A stretch of 64,000 nucleotides of DNA from Sparassis latifolia (taxonomy: Eukaryota; Basidiomycota; Agaricomycetes; Polyporales; Sparassidaceae), in contig CM031553.1 of the NCBI GenBank assembly GCA_018466975.1, forward strand, positions 310,001 to 374,000, written 5' to 3'. The stretch's first letter is position 1; each line of letters begins with the position of its first letter. The notes below the pieces were generated by a model that saw only the letters and a program-made list of their open reading frames with translations, was not told where the DNA came from and did no database searches. This document shows positions 35,432 to 46,311 of this stretch, piece after piece. The position numbers and the translations under genes are program-made.

Positions 35432-37897
35432 TACGCGATCCACAGGGTGCGGTGAAAGAAGAGCCCTGCATTGAGAACCTTATATATCCACCTCCAGTGG
35501 AACGTGGTGTTGCCAGGTTCTTGACAAAGAGCCCGACGGGAAAATGGCACGCTTGGATATTTGGCAAGTAGCACTCTATGTGCAAAAAGGTGAGAGAAAG
35601 AAGCGCTGTTGCTGAGGTGCACCAGCCTGCCGATGCCAGCGTGTTTGCGAGTCAGACGTTTTCCATTCGACGGCATATCAAGCGCTGTAGGTTGACCCTA
35701 GGGAATATGAAGTGATTACTTACTCCGGAGAGAAGGGACTATATTCGAGAAGGTGGAGTGCGGCATGGAGATCAGTAGCTCTCCATGGATCAGCGCTGCG
35801 ACTCATCCTTTGCGGCGTTGCAGGTGTCAATACGAGAAAGGGAGACGAGACGACCTTTACGGCGGTGTGCACCGCTCAATGGCAACTAGTTCAAATACCA
35901 ATGACAGCTGCATTGTTTGGGCTGTCCGAGGAATTATCATGATCCGCCTCTCCACAAATTGCGGCTGTCGTAGATCATAGTACGCCGGAGCACTGTGGTA
36001 TTTGAACTGCCGCAATCGAGGATAGCGCCTTTACGATCAGCGGTAACTCTCACCGAGAATCGGAAGTGCACACAACGCGGCCACATCTAAACTCCAAAAG
36101 CAGTATGATGAGAGCGGACAGAATGGCCGCGCAAATAGCGCCGCACAACGCCGAGGGCCCAGGGAGAAACTCCACCTCAGTGCCTTGGACAGTTCAAAGC
36201 TGCCTACTTCAGAGCAGGAGTTAATGTCATCGCACGACCAAATGTTGCTGCTGTCCTTTCCGATCTTTTATATGCCTTCAGACGAACAAATACATGTACA
36301 CACATAGTATTCAAGTTGAACATGAGCACGGTGTCGATTGCATTGCAATCGACCATCAATGTACCACTCCACCATCATCTCGGCTTACCCCTATTCCCGA
36401 TATTCAAGAATATTGCTCTCTACTGCTAAAACGACACTGATGACTATCGTAACGTATACAACATGTTTGCGGAAGATGGCTCCATGTCCAGCATCGACGC
36501 ACAGCGTCCACTGCTACCCACCTTTTCGCGCGGATGCCCACTAATGGCGGTGGATGCCCTTATGCTGCGGGAAAGTGTTTACAGATGGCAGCTATATGTC
36601 CAGCATTGATGCACAATGCTCGCTACTCCCGCCTGCTTCTAAGGCATGCATTTATTGTGTACCTTCCATGTCCAGCGTCGACACACAGCGTCCGCTGCTA
36701 CCCGCCTTTTAGTGCGGATGCCCATCGATGGCGGTGGATGCCCACCGATGGTGGATGCCCTCAGACTGCGAGGAAGTGTTTACCGATGGCTCTATGACCA
36801 GCGTCGATGCACAGTGCCCGCTGCTCCTGCCTGTGACTGCGGATGCCGAGGTAGTGGTCTACCTGTCACTCACCTTACCCCTATTTGTGTTGTTCATGAA
36901 TATCGTCCTCTGCTACTCTAACGACACCGTGGACCATCGTGACATGAGAAGTGTGTTTACAGAACACGATGTTATGGTCAGCATTGAGACACAGTGCCCG
37001 CACTGCCCGTCCTGTAACGCGAGTTCTTTCGCATGCGAGCATTCTCTTCCATCGCATTGCTGTTGTCAACCCCTTGTCCGCGAGCCGTCGCACTACCTGT
37101 ATACCCCAGCTCGAGATCCAGCAGTGTGCAGAACTTCCATATTATGCTCCATGTGCACATCGTGCATCGGGCATCATGGTGAGTGGGGTCAAGTATGCAC
37201 AGTGACTGTGCTGGCATTCTTCACACAACCTGTAATTACTCTTTCAAATCATGATGTGCAGCTCTCGCTCTTTGCTACCTGTGGAAGTGTCACACTTGAT
37301 GTGTGAACATGCAGCTATGTCCCGCTTGCTTTTTTGTGTATGGTGCAGAATATCTGGCACATCCGCGTACAACATCCTAAGTGTTTCACACAAGGAAGCA
37401 TACACTTCTTCCACATATAACAACAGCTGGAGAGCCTACTTAGTCTCATGCATCCTTGATGGATTTCGTGGGACAGTGCACTTGTTGAAGCAGCTCCCTG
37501 AGTTCGGGGTTTTTCCCACTGGCTTTTCCCTTGCCCTCAAATCAACTTCGATGCACTGGGAGCTGTGTAGATGAGTACGCATTGATCGGAGCGATTTCTG
37601 TCCTGGATGTGTTGTATCCTAGATTTCTGTAGTGTACTGTGCACGGGTACATAGCAGAGATCTAGGTGCGACAACCCGGCGTTCCTGAATGGGACCAATG
37701 CCGGTAATCTACCTACCTACCTACCTACCGTATTACCCCCTGTGGGCAATCTGTACCCTCTGTACAAACCGGCTTACTTATTGTAGTGAGTTGGATGCAG
37801 GGTGTCTGCGGGCCTGGCCTACTCCGGCTCGCTCGGGGGCCATGCGCTTGCCAGTCCCAACTTCAACCTTGACAAGTACTGCGGTCTGGCAATTTCC
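35432..37897. other. 2.5-kb intergenic region with degenerate tandem repeats
   Basis: Contains the DUR3-B TATA box near 35480, then about 900 bp with nothing recognised. A repeat block follows at 36370-37030, and a CTAC microsatellite at about 37709-37730. A 192-codon plus ORF (36728-37306) crosses the repeat block, has low-complexity composition, and was not called as a gene. Confidence 0.5.
36370..37030. repeat. Degenerate nested tandem repeats
   Basis: A motif of the form ATG.CCAGC.T.GA..CACA followed by CCGCTGCT occurs five times, at about 36482, 36594, 36666, 36791 and 36971. Between copies sit related segments (GCGGATGCCC, GGCGGTGGATGCCC, AAGTGTTTAC.GA). A longer unit of about 500 bp is also repeated, because the CTTACCCCTATT block at about 36383 recurs at 36872 with similar downstream sequence. 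No protein-coding or LTR structure was found. Confidence 0.6.
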
Positions 37898-39592
37898 ATG
37901 GGTAACATAACATACGACATCTTTGAACATATCTTAGATTACTTACATGATGACCGTCTCACGCTTTACAACTGCTCTCTTGTCAAACGTGCCTTCCGTG
38001 ATGCCGTCGCGAAAGTGCTGTATGAGCAGGTAACGTTCTCGCCCGCTTTCACGCCAGTGTTAAATCTCAGGAAGAGAGCAGAGTTCATGGTAAGTACAAT
38101 TTCGGGCGAACGTGCGATTAGGGTGATTGATATTAGTCCGTTTCAGGAGGGCGTTATCGCCTCAGCAAGTTTGCCACACAATGCGGCACACGTCCTCAAA
38201 TTTGAGATCGGCGGCACGTCGTGTATCCGTCTCCCCCCATACTACTCTAATTAATTCCATGTAGGCTATTTGACGTATCGACCGCCATTTGCTATCACGT
38301 TTCCTGCCGAGCTAAGAGCGGCCCTGCGCTGCTGGTGCAATCTGAATACCATAATCGTAGCACCGAAACAGCACCACGAAGATCTACTCAATGATATACT
38401 TCCACTTCTACCGGAAGTGCCGAAATTGCACGCGCTATCTATCAACAGTTCATACGCACAAGAAGTCCATACGCAGATCCTGGTGCAAGTCGGGCAATTG
38501 GAGGCTCTCACCATCCAGAATCCAAGTCGGGCCGTCCTATCACTGCTACCGGAATGGCTCGGCAGGATGTCTCGAACTCTGAGAGAACTCCATCTGAAGG
38601 TGGGCGGAATAAGATTTCGTAGAAATGAGACTTCATCTCTGTCATCAGGAAAATTGTGGTTCGGTAACCCCTGGCGTACTTCGCTCCTTCGTCCCGCATC
38701 TCGAAGCGATACATGCGTTCAGCCTCGGTCTGTCCTATTCACTGACAGACGATGATGTCTTCTCGTTTCTGAATCAGCTGCCGAACTTGCGAACTTTAGA
38801 GCTTCGCTATTACTTGGTATGCAACACCCAACCGAGTTACCGTTCCTCTTTCTCCCCTAACGCAGCGTTTCCCTATCAGCAACTTAGGGCACCTTCGGCT
38901 TTGCCATTTCTCCCGCATCTGCGCTCTCTCACCGTTCAACAGACGACGGTTACGAACAAAGAGCATGTGACCTATTTGTGCAAGTGGATCCGACGCGTGA
39001 TAGCACGCTCTCCGCTGGTGTCACTCTATCTCATCTCCCAAGACGTAGACAGAGGTGCATGTGCGGCTTACGACGGCATACTCGAACACCTCTACTCGAA
39101 GCATGCGGCGACGTTGCGTGTACTTAGAATGGACATGGCCTTCGTCGGGAGGAAAGCTTTGCGTCAGCTCTTCGCATATTGCACTAACTTGGAGGAGGTC
39201 GCATTGGCGACGTCAAACAATGCTCTGGTAAGCAACATGTACTGAGAACGCATCCTGCCAATGTTGACAGTTATCTCCACCTAAGCTTGAGATACCCAGA
39301 TTGATTAGACCGTTGCTTGCCCTTCACACTCTATCAGTCGAGACGCGAAACGTGAAACCCAGTCAAGTCAACATGAATCTTACGAGGGCTCAAGAGTTCT
39401 TCAGTGGCGGAACACTGGGTATGAGACGTCTGACAGTGAATGGCTGCTGCTGGGAGGTGAGTACCTCCATTCAATAATCTACACAGAGGCCTTGACATTT
39501 GTCGATAGGGTCAATGGCAGGCGACTTCTCAGCGCGAGGTACAGTTCTGCATTAAGCAGGTATCGCCGCCGGGTACGCAGAGAACCTGGTAA
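37898..39592 (+). CDS. F-box/LRR-like protein (basidiomycete expansion type)
   Basis: Probable SCF substrate adaptor. The N-terminus from the ATG at 37898 (MGNITYDIFEHILDYLHDD) is an F-box-like helix set, followed by LYNCSLVKRAFRDAVAKVLY. Exons joined at short introns continue through a leucine-rich solenoid: LPLLPEVPKLHALSINSS, RMSRTLRELHLK then ENCGSVTPGVLRSF, FLNQLPNLRTLELRYYL, LPFLPHLRSLTVQQTTV, LFAYCTNLEEVALA and LLALHTLSV. The last exon ends GTQRTW at TAA 39590-39592. Repeats of L..L..L spacing support LRR structure. The gene appears intact. Such genes are numerous and fast-evolving in Agaricomycetes; the substrate cannot be inferred. Confidence 0.75.
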
Positions 39593-41498
39593 ATCAAAGC
39601 CTACTTCGAGGACTGAGGCGATTGTCAGTTTCTTGAGATCTGATTTCTAAAGTGACAGGCAATTTTTTTCTCTGTACGGTGGGCATAGTGCTGAAAATAT
39701 TAATGAATTACAGGAAAAATGATGTCGGCACACAGTGGCTAGGAGGAGAATGCTCGTCAGAGGCATGTGCGGTTAATTGACTGCCTACTCGGGTACGTGC
39801 TCGTGTAAATAATCGAAATGATGCCTCGTCCCTTCGGCCCACAGCGGACGTCGCGAATGCACGTTCGGTCGTGCGACAGTGATCCGGGACCCTCTTCTCG
39901 GATGACATTCTCTGTGGGAAGCACTCAGCACTCATTTTCGAGATCCAACATGCCAACGACCAGCGCTCGTGATGGACTGGGTCGCTATGCACTTATTCTT
40001 GTGGTTACGGCCCGCCGTCTACCGATGCGCTCTCTCCACTTTCGAATTTTCATTGTGACGGGCGGAAAGTCCAGAAACAGTCAACAGGGAGTTTGGACAT
40101 CGTCCCCATTGCTGCGATTATGGTGGATATGTAGGCCTGGCCTGCGGCCACTCGCCTTGGAAGTCAATCCCAAACGAACTCTTAAAATTCACAAGGCTTC
40201 GTGACCCCGATTGTGACCGAGTGTTCGGAAACCTGGTACGCACTGAGGAGACAAGTGTTTCGTGACTGAGCCACTGGATTTCGATGGTAGAAAGGGACGT
40301 CTTGCCAAGAGAACTCTCTGCGTTGCGTGATGCGCCGTAAGTTCAACTGTTGTGCGGCGAATACCACGAGTGGTTAGTGGTTCGTCCTGATAGCCATGTT
40401 ACGACAACTACATATCTTCGCGTCGGGAATGCCCTCATTGAACGTAAATCTTAACAGGTGACAAACTAACTGTTCAACGGACGTCTTCATTTTAGTTCGG
40501 GACCGGCAATCAAAGTGGCGGAGGCATCCAGGTCGGGTAACTTCGGATGCGGTCCGTCGTCTCCGCATTTTTTGCGCTGCAGATGCTTTCTCCATACTCT
40601 CTTCTGAGGGCTGGGTGTAGCAAAACAGTACTCCGGGTCACACTCAACGTTGCATATCCTCGACGTGGTCGTTGTCTTGCCAGGATGGCAGGTCGTTGTG
40701 GCGTTTCCTGTCAGATAATCAGTCAAACAGCAGGTCAAAGTCATGAGATACGATCTACCTAGGTCTTCTTTCGACGATGATCAGCGTTGCAAGTATCACA
40801 GATCGCTGATTCTCAGGTTAATTGTGAGAATACGTAGTGGAAGGATTCGCGCGTGAATGTGCCTGACTGGGTGGCCTCGAGAAGATGATTATCGCGTCGT
40901 CGAACAATCTTCGAAGTGGTAAGCTTCAGAGCAAACTCAAGATGAATCAGACGCATCTCATACTAGAAGACGCTACTACCAAGCTACTACGGACTCAACA
41001 AGCAACGCAAATCAGAAGTAAATTTCCTTTTGGCCCTATCCGTATCACGAGTAGCCGCCTGTGAAGGTCTGGCCTCGCGGAATAATTGGGTGCGGTCGTT
41101 CGGACCCTATTTCTGGTAGAAGGGTCCTGTTAGAAAAGCACTACTCTAGGACTTACATGGGTTCACAGAGACTCTCTTAACCTTCAAGTGCGAAGGTGTT
41201 CCGAGAGTCTGAATCGCGGCCGGCACCCTGCATTGTTCGGTTCGGTAGGCATGCCACGGTTTGAGGCTATGTTTCCTAGCGGGATGACTTAAAAGAAGCC
41301 ATGACAACCCGCCAATAGTTACCTAGATCCGCATCGGAGCCGCCGCCCCTGGCATGCGTTTTGATTTTCGATCTCATGGCATGGTTATTTTACACCGTAA
41401 TAAAAAAGGTGCTAGACTAGCTTGCGCCCCAGAGCGTTTTCCGTCTTTCCAGCAGGCTTCCTCTCATCCAAAGTCCACAAGCTGGCCTAGTCTTCACG
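39593..41498. other. 1.9-kb intergenic region
   Basis: No gene was recognised. The open frames (for example 39818-40204 plus and 40487-40744 minus) show no conserved domain and no plausible splice partners. Confidence 0.5.
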
Positions 41499-43146
41499 AT
41501 GGGCTCTTCACATGGGAATGGGGAGGCGGAGTCGTTGCTGGGCCCAATAATGATCGCAGGGATCATCAACTCGTTCGTTTACGGTGTGTCTTTGCTCCAA
41601 GTTATCCAGTACTACTGGGCCAGGCATAAAGATCCCTGGCTTATGCGGTACGGCGTTCCCTCCGCTGAGTGTTTTTACGCGGCTCATAGTTCTTGGTGTG
41701 CGCAGGGTCTTAGTGTTCTGGATGTTCGTCGTGGACACCTCCCACACGGCGGCAGTCATGTATATGATGTATGCATATGGGGTGACCAACTTCATGAACA
41801 CGTCCATTTTGACTGCAACAATGTGGCCGTTCACTACAACGCCTATCTGGACCGGTGAGTTCTCCACTTCGTGCTCTGTCGAGTACGCCAGACCTGACGC
41901 GTCCGTCCTACATGCAGTGGCGTACGTGTGCTCTCCGTGTGGTCGTAGGGAAGGAGGCTAAATTGACCGCTCGTCGTCGCGACCGCAGAAATGCCATCCC
42001 GGTCCAGCATCTTTTTGCCTGGCGCATCAAAGCTTCTACGCAATCATGGGCGGTTTTCGCGGTGATCTCGTTCCTGTCTCTTGCTGGGGGAGGCCTGGGG
42101 CTTGCCAATGCCATCGCAGCCCTTAGAAACCCCAGGTGAGTACTGGTATCGTATTTTCATTGCGGCATTCCGCTTATGGAGGCGCGGTAGTGTATATCAC
42201 TACAGACAGTCGATCCCGCTGGGCGACACATGGATTGCGGTTTCACTCCTTGACGATGCGATTATTTCGTGGGTGGTCTTTTCGTTCTCGTGACGGTGCG
42301 TTTGTTGATGATGCGGCCGTGGTGCGCAGAATATTGCTGTTCATTCACTTGATGAGAAGTCGCGGCATCACCAGTTAAGTCTGCAGTCTTTTATCTGTCA
42401 AACTGGGCTGTTGACTGACTGGACGCCCCAGGATCTAACACTGCGACCACTCGTTTCATTCGCGCTTCTGCGGAGACCACCGCCTATGCCGTCATTTTCT
42501 GTGTATGTAGCTTCCTTCTCTCGGATATCACCCTGATACTGACGCGTGCTCGCAGGTGGCGGAACTCATTCTCTTCGTGAGTATTCTCCCTTGGTCCTTG
42601 TAGTCATGCTGACCGCTCGTGTCGTGCAGACTGCATCTCGCGACACTAATTTCCATGTCATGTTCGCTATTGTGAGGCTTTTACGCTGTCTATTCGTGGC
42701 TTTTTTGGCTGATGCCTTATGTGCTTGCCAGCCGATGGGTCGACTTTACTCGTGAGCGTTTCTTCCTGATAGCGGACATGTTCAAGAAGTACTGATGCAC
42801 TATCAACTAATGTCAGAGCGGCGCTGTTGGCTGTGCGTTCTTCCCGAGTGTATGCGTAGACACCTACTGACCGCGCCTTTTTAGTCGCTCAACTCGCGCT
42901 CGACACTTCGTGACGAGCTCGTCGGTACTGGCCTCGCATTCAGGGTACGTCTCCCTTTCACACCCCACCCCCACCTCACTCACGCGCCCCGCGCAGTCGG
43001 CGGCGGGCAACCGCTTCGAGCTCTCGATGAAGCCCACGGAGGTCACGATCGCCGTCGAGCGCGAGATCCAGATGGACGACGGGTTCGGCGCGCCGTCCGC
43101 GCGGAAGCAGGGTCTGCTCGACTTAGAGCGCAGTGGTTTCATCTAG
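41499..43146 (+). CDS. DUF6534-type seven-transmembrane protein
   Basis: Member of a basidiomycete integral membrane family of unknown function. The ATG at 41499 begins an extracellular tail followed by TM1 (IMIAGIINSFVYGVSLLQVIQYY). After the intron, VFWMFVVDTSHTAAVMYMMY carries the family D-T-S/L-H motif. FAWRIKASTQSW, SWVVFSFSILLFIHLM, FIRASAETTAYAVIFC and VAELILFTASRDTNFH follow. The exon encoding PMGRLYS (42732-42751, 20 nt) and the next (42817-42832, 16 nt, AALLA) are micro-exons. They rebuild the conserved P-x-G-x-LYS-x-x-LLASLNSRSTLRD block just before the cytosolic C-terminal tail. The stop TAG is at 43144-43146. All junctions keep phase, though the third intron's acceptor (giving WTGKEAKL) is less certain. 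Confidence 0.82.
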
Positions 43147-43575
43147 GTGTCGCGCGATTTGTTTGCACTCATCACTCAGTCGTATCTATGCTATCATCTG
43201 CGGAATTGGATAATGTTGTTGGTTCGATTACGCTGCTGTTACGAAAGCGCGCGACTCGCTGCTCGCTAGAAAGTAGGATCTGCTCCACTTGGACAGCATC
43301 GGTTTCGTCTACGGGTCTGTCCAGAGCACTGTTCGCACTCAGTTGAAGATATGCTGCATGTACATGGTGAGTTGGGTGCACTGTGATTGGAGGATGCAGT
43401 CTATGATAATTGGGTGGGTTGCGCATACGACTGCGCTGTGCTACTACACGACGGTGAGGTACAAATTACAGCATAACACCGAAAGCATACGAAAGCATAG
43501 TGTACAAAGGTTCGTCTGTATTCCACTCGCATACAAAGTGAACGTCCAAAGGTATCAGTGATCCGCGCTAAAGCT
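43147..43575. other. Convergent intergenic region
   Basis: 429 bp between the DUF6534 gene and the minus-strand HSP20 stop. Nothing was recognised. Confidence 0.5.
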
Positions 43576-44153
43576 TCACGGGTCCGCAATTTTTGGGGGC
43601 TCATGTCGCGCCGACGTGAGAGGATACTTGACAGTCAGGATACCGTTCTCCATCGCCGCCTTGATATCCTCCGGCTGTGGGAGAATGTACACGTTGGACT
43701 CCCGAGGAGATCATCACATTGTCCCTACTATGCGCACCTTGACGTCACTTGGTAAAAACAGAACCCTGGCGAACTTGCCATAGCGGCGTTCGCGAACACC
43801 TGCTCTGATGTTGATGCCAGCAGGAGGCTTGAGTTCACCAGAGACGGTGAGGTTACCGTTGAGGAACTCAAGACCGACGTCCTGGTGCTGCAGACCGGGC
43901 AGCTCGAAAGTCGCTATGGCCCTGTTGTGCTTCAGGTCCTCGTGGACGTCCATCCTGTAGCATGTAGTCAGCTGTTCAACGTTGCCCGTGAAAATATCAG
44001 TGTGTTGCAAGCACACCTTGGTCGCCATATCTGCGACCCATTCATGAGCTGGAAGTTGTCGTTGGAGCGCTGTTCTGAGGTCAACGCTTCCTCGATCAGG
44101 CGGTCCAGCTGTGAGAACGGCAAGGAGTCATAGAAGATGCGGTGGCGGGCCAT
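43576..44153 (-). CDS. Small heat-shock protein HSP20 family, copy 1
   Basis: ATP-independent chaperone that binds unfolding proteins. Three exons (44017-44153, 43738-43954, 43576-43674) total 453 nt, 150 residues, in phase. The N-terminal arm is MARHRIFYDSLPFSQLDRL. The alpha-crystallin domain has MDVHEDLKHNRAIATFELPG, LTVSGELK, RERRYGKFARVLFLP and AMENGILTVKYP. The protein ends KIADP. Exon boundaries match those of the divergent copy at 45.0 kb, both introns included. It is more diverged from the consensus than copy 2 (for example GLEFLNGNL), suggesting relaxed or altered selection. The two genes are head-to-head, 833 bp apart. Confidence 0.85.
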
Positions 44154-44986
44154 GAAGACCAGCAACAAGGTGAGGGGGACGCTGGCGCTGTCCCAGGTGG
44201 TTGGAGGAATATTCACGAATCGTGGGCGAAACGTCAGCCACCGTTCGCAGTATTTCGCAGAACTCCCAGAGCGTTCTAGACGCTCCATGACGACACCCAA
44301 CCCGACTCGTCATGGTGTTCTCACGTCCATAATTGACAAGAACGCGATCTGATGGCGCGCGCGCGAAACTCAGAATGTAGAAGAAGCGGTCAAAGTGGAG
44401 TAACCACCTACGGGCGTTGAGTTCCCAATCTGGAAAAGAAGTAAATAACACCAAACGCGATCTCTTCCTTCCTTCTTATCATTATGATGGAATCACATTG
44501 AATTCACGGCTGCGGCTGTGCGGCCGCGGTATGCTGTTATTCTTGTCTGGAAAGCATAGGCAATACACACCAGCGAGGGGCTTCCACAGGACCCCCGGTG
44601 ACGAAGGAGGTATTTATTGGATTTCAAGCTTACTTTGTTCCAGATTGTTCCAGCCAAGCTGGACAGGAGGGCTGCATCATACCCGTATCATCAGGTATGC
44701 TTCGCGCTGGCGTTCGAACATGACGACAAATGAAACAGGACCTCGTGAGCTTCCCATACTTCCGCGACCCCTCTCTGCTGTTCGAGATTGTTCGAGGACG
44801 CCCAAGAGGCAATGGCGGAAGAGCGCGTTGCGTCCCGACGATGTCAGAAACGACGTCTTAAGGAATGCCCTACGACATTTTCGATCTTACGCTGCTCCTG
44901 TCGCTGAGGGATATATAGGGTGCCCTCCGCCTACCGCTACTGTTCAACCCACTCACTGAAGCCACCCTTCGTAACCCGACATAATC
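44154..44986. promoter_or_regulatory. Divergent HSP20 promoter region with HSE-like elements
   Basis: Two near-identical heat-shock-element-like strings occur at 44638-44650 and 44781-44798. Both read TTC.aGATTGTTC, that is TTC-GAT-TTC units at 5-bp spacing, against the HSF consensus of alternating GAA/TTC. A TATATAG box at 44912-44918 lies about 70 bp upstream of the plus-strand HSP20 start. A copy of the dispersed 45-bp motif lies at 44412-44449. HSF control is inferred from spacing and gene identity. Confidence 0.45.
44412..44449 (+). repeat. Dispersed motif, copy 1
   Basis: GGGCGTTGAGTTCCCAATCT followed by GGAAAAGAAGTAAATAACACC. It is one of five copies of the consensus GGCGTTGAGTTCCCAATC..GAAAA in the window. 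It lies between the two HSP20 genes. Confidence 0.7.
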
Positions 44987-45569
44987 ATGTCTCTCTCGAC
45001 CGTCTTCTACGAGCCTTTCTACTCCCTCGCCGACTTTAACCGCCTCTTCGACGAGGCTTTCACGCGCACCTCGGGCGACACCTCCCGCCAGATGCAGCGG
45101 CCCCAGAGCGGCCCCAAGGTCCTCAGACCGAGGTTCGCTCACATTTTCGTAATGTACTGAGCCCGTTACACTTACCGTATCTTTTCTGCGCAGGATGGAC
45201 GTCCACGAGGACGCCAAAAATAATACCGTGACAGCGACGTTCGAGCTGCCGGGTCTGACGAAGGAGAACGTCTCCATTGACGTCCACAACGGCGTCCTCA
45301 CCATCTCCGGTGAGGCCAAAATCTCCGGCGAGCACGAGGAGGCTGGCTACGCCGTGCGCGAGCGCCGCTACGGCCGCTTCTCGCGTGCGCTGCCCGTTCC
45401 CGAGGGCATCAAGGTGAGCTACTGCTGCCTTGCTTGTCTTCTATTGGCATGCTGACGGGTCTGCGAATAGAGCGAGGAAATCAGGGCGTCGATGGAGAAT
45501 GGCGTCTTGACCGTCACGTTCCCGAAGACGACGCCTGTGTCGGCGTCGCAGAAGATCGCTATCGCTTAG
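44987..45569 (+). CDS. Small heat-shock protein HSP20 family, copy 2
   Basis: Small heat-shock chaperone. Three exons (44987-45132, 45194-45413, 45471-45569) total 465 nt, 154 residues. The protein starts MSLSTVFYEPFYSLADFNRL. The alpha-crystallin domain runs from MDVHEDAKNNTVTATFELPG through VSIDVHNGVLTISGEAK, RERRYGRFSRALPVPEGIK and SMENGVLTVTFPK, ending QKIAIA at the TAG 45567-45569. Codons are strongly GC3-rich, as expected for a highly expressed gene. It is the conventional member of the pair. Direct-oriented copies of the dispersed 45-bp motif lie 540 bp upstream of the start codon and 350 bp downstream of the stop. Confidence 0.92.
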
Positions 45570-46311
45570 CTTTCGCGCCGTCGTTGCCAGCTCCGAGCAT
45601 CATGGTACTATAGCATGCATCATCTTCGCATCGTTTTGAGGAGCTGGTTGTAAATGTTGTACAATATCGTAAAATCAAATGCAGCATGTTTCTTACCGAC
45701 TTATTCGCATGTTTTGTTTCCATTGGTCTGCACTCCTTGAGACTTGAGTTGCCTTCATTTTCTTGAAAACTTTTCTCATGGAGGTTTTTCAGTGGCCGGA
45801 TTGGCATCGCTACCGCAAGGGATATTACTCCTTCATTCCCGGGGAAAAACATGTTGCTGGGAAATCTCCGGGGAAAAAGTGTAATTAATGTGCCTTGTGA
45901 CGTCACATATAAGCCCTGGGCGTTGAGTACCCAATCTAGCAAAAGACAAATAGGTGCAAATACTCTAATTTCCTAAACTGCTGCATGACCTCTGCATGAT
46001 TCTCTGTTAAATTCGTACCTCGGGTGTTCCATTCAGTGTGACTCGCAGTCAGGATGTAATGCATTGATATGTACGCGTATCAGATCTATCTGGCATTCTT
46101 GTTACGTGCTTGATGCACATGCGCGTTTTCGTGCCCGGTGTACGCAAAATACGCAAAGGCGTCCATGTCCTATTTCGTACAGGATGACTGGGCCTGGGAC
46201 CCACATTGAGGGGCGCGGAATCGATGGAGAGACGCTAAAAGACATATATAAAGGTTTGTCTCCTTAGCGCTATAGTATTCCCCCCTTACCCTCAGGCTGA
46301 CGGTCAAGAAC
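45570..46311. other. Intergenic region with CRE/TATA and dispersed motif
   Basis: A palindromic CRE (TGACGTCA, 45898-45905) directly precedes CATATAAG (45906-45913) and motif copy 2 (45918-45960), although no gene starts nearby. A separate TATATAAA at 46246-46253 lies 59 bp upstream of the oxygenase ATG at 46312. Confidence 0.5.
45918..45960 (+). repeat. Dispersed motif, copy 2
   Basis: GGGCGTTGAGTACCCAATCT followed by AGCAAAAGACAAATAGGTGC. It has the same orientation as copy 1, so the HSP20 copy 2 gene is bracketed by direct copies about 1.5 kb apart. Confidence 0.7.

Noticed and set aside
36728..37306. 192-codon plus ORF
   Set aside because: Lies within tandem repeats; Cys/His-rich by composition, no recognisable domain.
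43201..43230. tRNA-like B-box string GGTTCGATTAC
   Set aside because: No A-box or cloverleaf upstream; similar isolated strings near 8895 also fail. No tRNA, rRNA or CRISPR array was found in the window.
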